NCBI GenBank assembly: GCA_005885025.1
Contig: VAYC01000131.1
Location: 1 to 5,709 of the forward strand
Direction: 5' to 3'
Source: Actinomycetota bacterium
GTDB taxonomy: Bacteria > Actinomycetota > UBA4738
DNA length: 5,709 nt
Shown here: piece by piece, positions 4,611-5,709 of the stretch
Position numbering within the stretch: position 1 is the first letter of the stretch
Layout: every line of letters begins with the position of its first letter
Program-made: the position numbers and the translations under genes
Notes under the pieces: generated by a model
Told to the model about the DNA's origin: nothing
The model's input: only the letters and a program-made list of their open reading frames with translations
Database searches by the model: none

Positions 4611-5709
4611 GTGACGGCGAAGACCCCTTGGATCCTCTCGGCGATCCTGGTTCCACTCGTGGTCGTGGCCGCCGTCGCGTTGCCACCCACCTGGCTGATC
4701 ATCCATCTCGGCGAGGGCTATGCGGACGAAAGGCTGTCCCACCCGCTGCCCGAAGCGATGACCACCATGCTGTACGACCGCGCCGGCCGCCTGATCGGGT
4801 CGCTCGACGACGGGGTCGACCGCGTGCCGGTCAGCTCGGACCAGATCGCCCCCAGCCTGAAACAGGCCGTGGTGGCCGTGGAGGACAGGCACTTCTATCA
4901 CGAGGGCGGGGTGAGCCTGTCCGGGATCCTCCGGGCAGCCGGCGAGGACCTCGTCCACCGTTCGTTTCGACAGGGCGGGTCCACCATCACGCAGCAGTAC
5001 GTGAAGCTCGAGTACACCGGGGATCAGCGCACGCTGACCCGCAAGCTGCGCGAGGCCATCCTGGCGGAGAAGCTGGCGCACCGGTACACGAAGGACCAGA
5101 TCCTCACGATGTACCTCAACACCGTGTACTTCGGGAACGGAGCCTACGGTGCCCAGGCCGCCGCGGAGCGATACTTCGACGTCCCGGCGTGGACGCTGTC
5201 CGTCGCCCAGTCCGCGCTGCTCGCCGGCCTGGTCCAGGCGCCGAGTCTCTACGACCCGTTCACGGACCGGGACGCGGCCGCGGCCAGGCGGAACCAGGTC
5301 CTCCAGGACATGGCCGAGCAAGGGGACCTGTCGCCGGCAACGGCGGTTCGGCTCGAGGCGTCGCGCGTGCTGGTGATCGCGGCCCGACCTCGGCCGTCTC
5401 CGGTCGACTACTTCACGGCAGACGTGAGCCGGGTGCTCCAGAACGACTTCGGGAGCAACCTCACCTTCTCCGGAGGCCTCCAGGTCACCACGACCCTGGA
5501 CTCTCGGTACGAGATGGCCGCGGAGCGCGCCATCACGCATGTGCTGCACACGCCGGGTGATCCCTCGGCTGCGCTGGTGGCTATCGATCCCGCGACCGGG
5601 GCGGTCCGAGCGCTGGTGGGAGGCCAGAACTTCGCCAAGGTCAAGTTCGACCTGGCGAGCGGCGGTCACCGTCAGGCCGGCAGCGCCTTCAAGGTCTTCA
5701 CGCTCGCCG
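4611..5709 (+). CDS. Class A penicillin-binding protein (GT51 glycosyltransferase / transpeptidase), 3' end beyond window
   Basis: This bifunctional enzyme polymerises lipid II into glycan strands and cross-links the stem peptides outside the membrane. The 366 codons present show a short cytoplasmic tail and one signal anchor (about 8-31). The GT51 domain follows with its motifs in order: EDRHFYHEGG (91-100, Glu91 catalytic), QGGSTITQQ (121-129), RKLREAILAEKL (144-155) and KDQILTMYLN (161-170). A linker runs through GGLQVTTTLD (288-297) into the transpeptidase domain (ALVAIDPATG, from 321). QAGSAFK carries the SxxK nucleophile Ser358. The SxN and KTG motifs lie past the edge; full length is usually 650-850. 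The first GT51 motif is slightly unusual: H-E-G-G where H-x-G-V-D is common, and Ser in place of that Asp. The GTG at 4611 is the only sensible start, because the overlapping ATG at 4609 is followed at once by TGA; the Shine-Dalgarno is weak. It could be read through from the EF-G gene 90 bases upstream. It is a ponA/mrcA-type gene; the exact subclass is not resolvable here. Confidence 0.94.
   Translation, partial: MTAKTPWILSAILVPLVVVAAVALPPTWLIIHLGEGYADERLSHPLPEAMTTMLYDRAGRLIGSLDDGVDRVPVSSDQIAPSLKQAVVAVEDRHFYHEGGVSLSGILRAAGEDLVHRSFRQGGSTITQQYVKLEYTGDQRTLTRKLREAILAEKLAHRYTKDQILTMYLNTVYFGNGAYGAQAAAERYFDVPAWTLSVAQSALLAGLVQAPSLYDPFTDRDAAAARRNQVLQDMAEQGDLSPATAVRLEASRVLVIAARPRPSPVDYFTADVSRVLQNDFGSNLTFSGGLQVTTTLDSRYEMAAERAITHVLHTPGDPSAALVAIDPATGAVRALVGGQNFAKVKFDLASGGHRQAGSAFKVFTLA

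Noticed and set aside
4609..4614. ATG at 4609 as the start of the penicillin-binding protein.
   Set aside because: It is followed immediately by TGA in its own frame; the GTG at 4611 is in the frame of the GT51 domain.
4371..5669. A 432-codon minus-strand open frame opposite the penicillin-binding protein.
   Set aside because: It is low-complexity (Arg/Gly/Val/His) with no recognisable domain, and lies opposite intact GT51 and SxxK motifs in the correct plus-strand frame.
1..5709. A mobile element, defence system, CRISPR array, RNA gene or new multi-gene system.
   Set aside because: No transposase, integrase, long terminal repeats, repeat-spacer pattern, tRNA-like fold or unexplained conserved frame was seen. 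Nearly every base belongs to five recognisable core-type genes.

Overview
The window is about two-thirds G+C and comes from an ordinary-looking chromosomal region, almost certainly of a member of the Actinomycetota. The main reason is a three-gene run for phosphatidylinositol mannoside (PIM) synthesis, a lipid pathway that is essentially restricted to that phylum. A second reason is an EF-G paralogue of the mycobacterial FusA2 (EF-G2) type. I cannot place it below phylum. The sequence shows no mycobacterium-specific feature, and an uncultured or deep-branching actinomycete is possible.

Left half, minus strand (bases 2334 down to 1): three tightly packed genes read leftward. First is a pgsA-like CDP-alcohol phosphatidyltransferase (2334-1732). 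Next is patA, a PIM acyltransferase (1735-770), whose GTG overlaps the pgsA stop by 4 bases. Last is pimA, the phosphatidylinositol mannosyltransferase (756 to the window edge, C-terminus missing), 13 bases after patA with a strong Shine-Dalgarno. Together they would make phosphatidylinositol (via its phosphate), mannosylate it and acylate the mannose, as in the mycobacterial pgsA1-patA-pimA cluster.

Middle (2335-2438): a 104-base divergent intergenic region with a candidate promoter on each strand. The leftward -10 is placed so that the pgsA message would be leaderless. The rightward -10 serves the EF-G paralogue.

Right half, plus strand: a complete EF-G-like translation GTPase of 693 residues (2439-4520), then a 90-base gap with two small hairpins, then a class A penicillin-binding protein (4611 to the right edge). 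The latter has a membrane anchor and a GT51 glycosyltransferase domain, and the window ends just after its transpeptidase SxxK motif. Both flanking themes are cell-envelope synthesis; the EF-G paralogue between them has no obvious link.

I found no mobile element, RNA gene, CRISPR array or new multi-gene system. The most interesting points are the relaxed catalytic signature of the pgsA-like enzyme and the mixed retention of key residues in the EF-G paralogue (no catalytic His, tip His kept). The long open frames antisense to the real genes are G+C-driven shadows.
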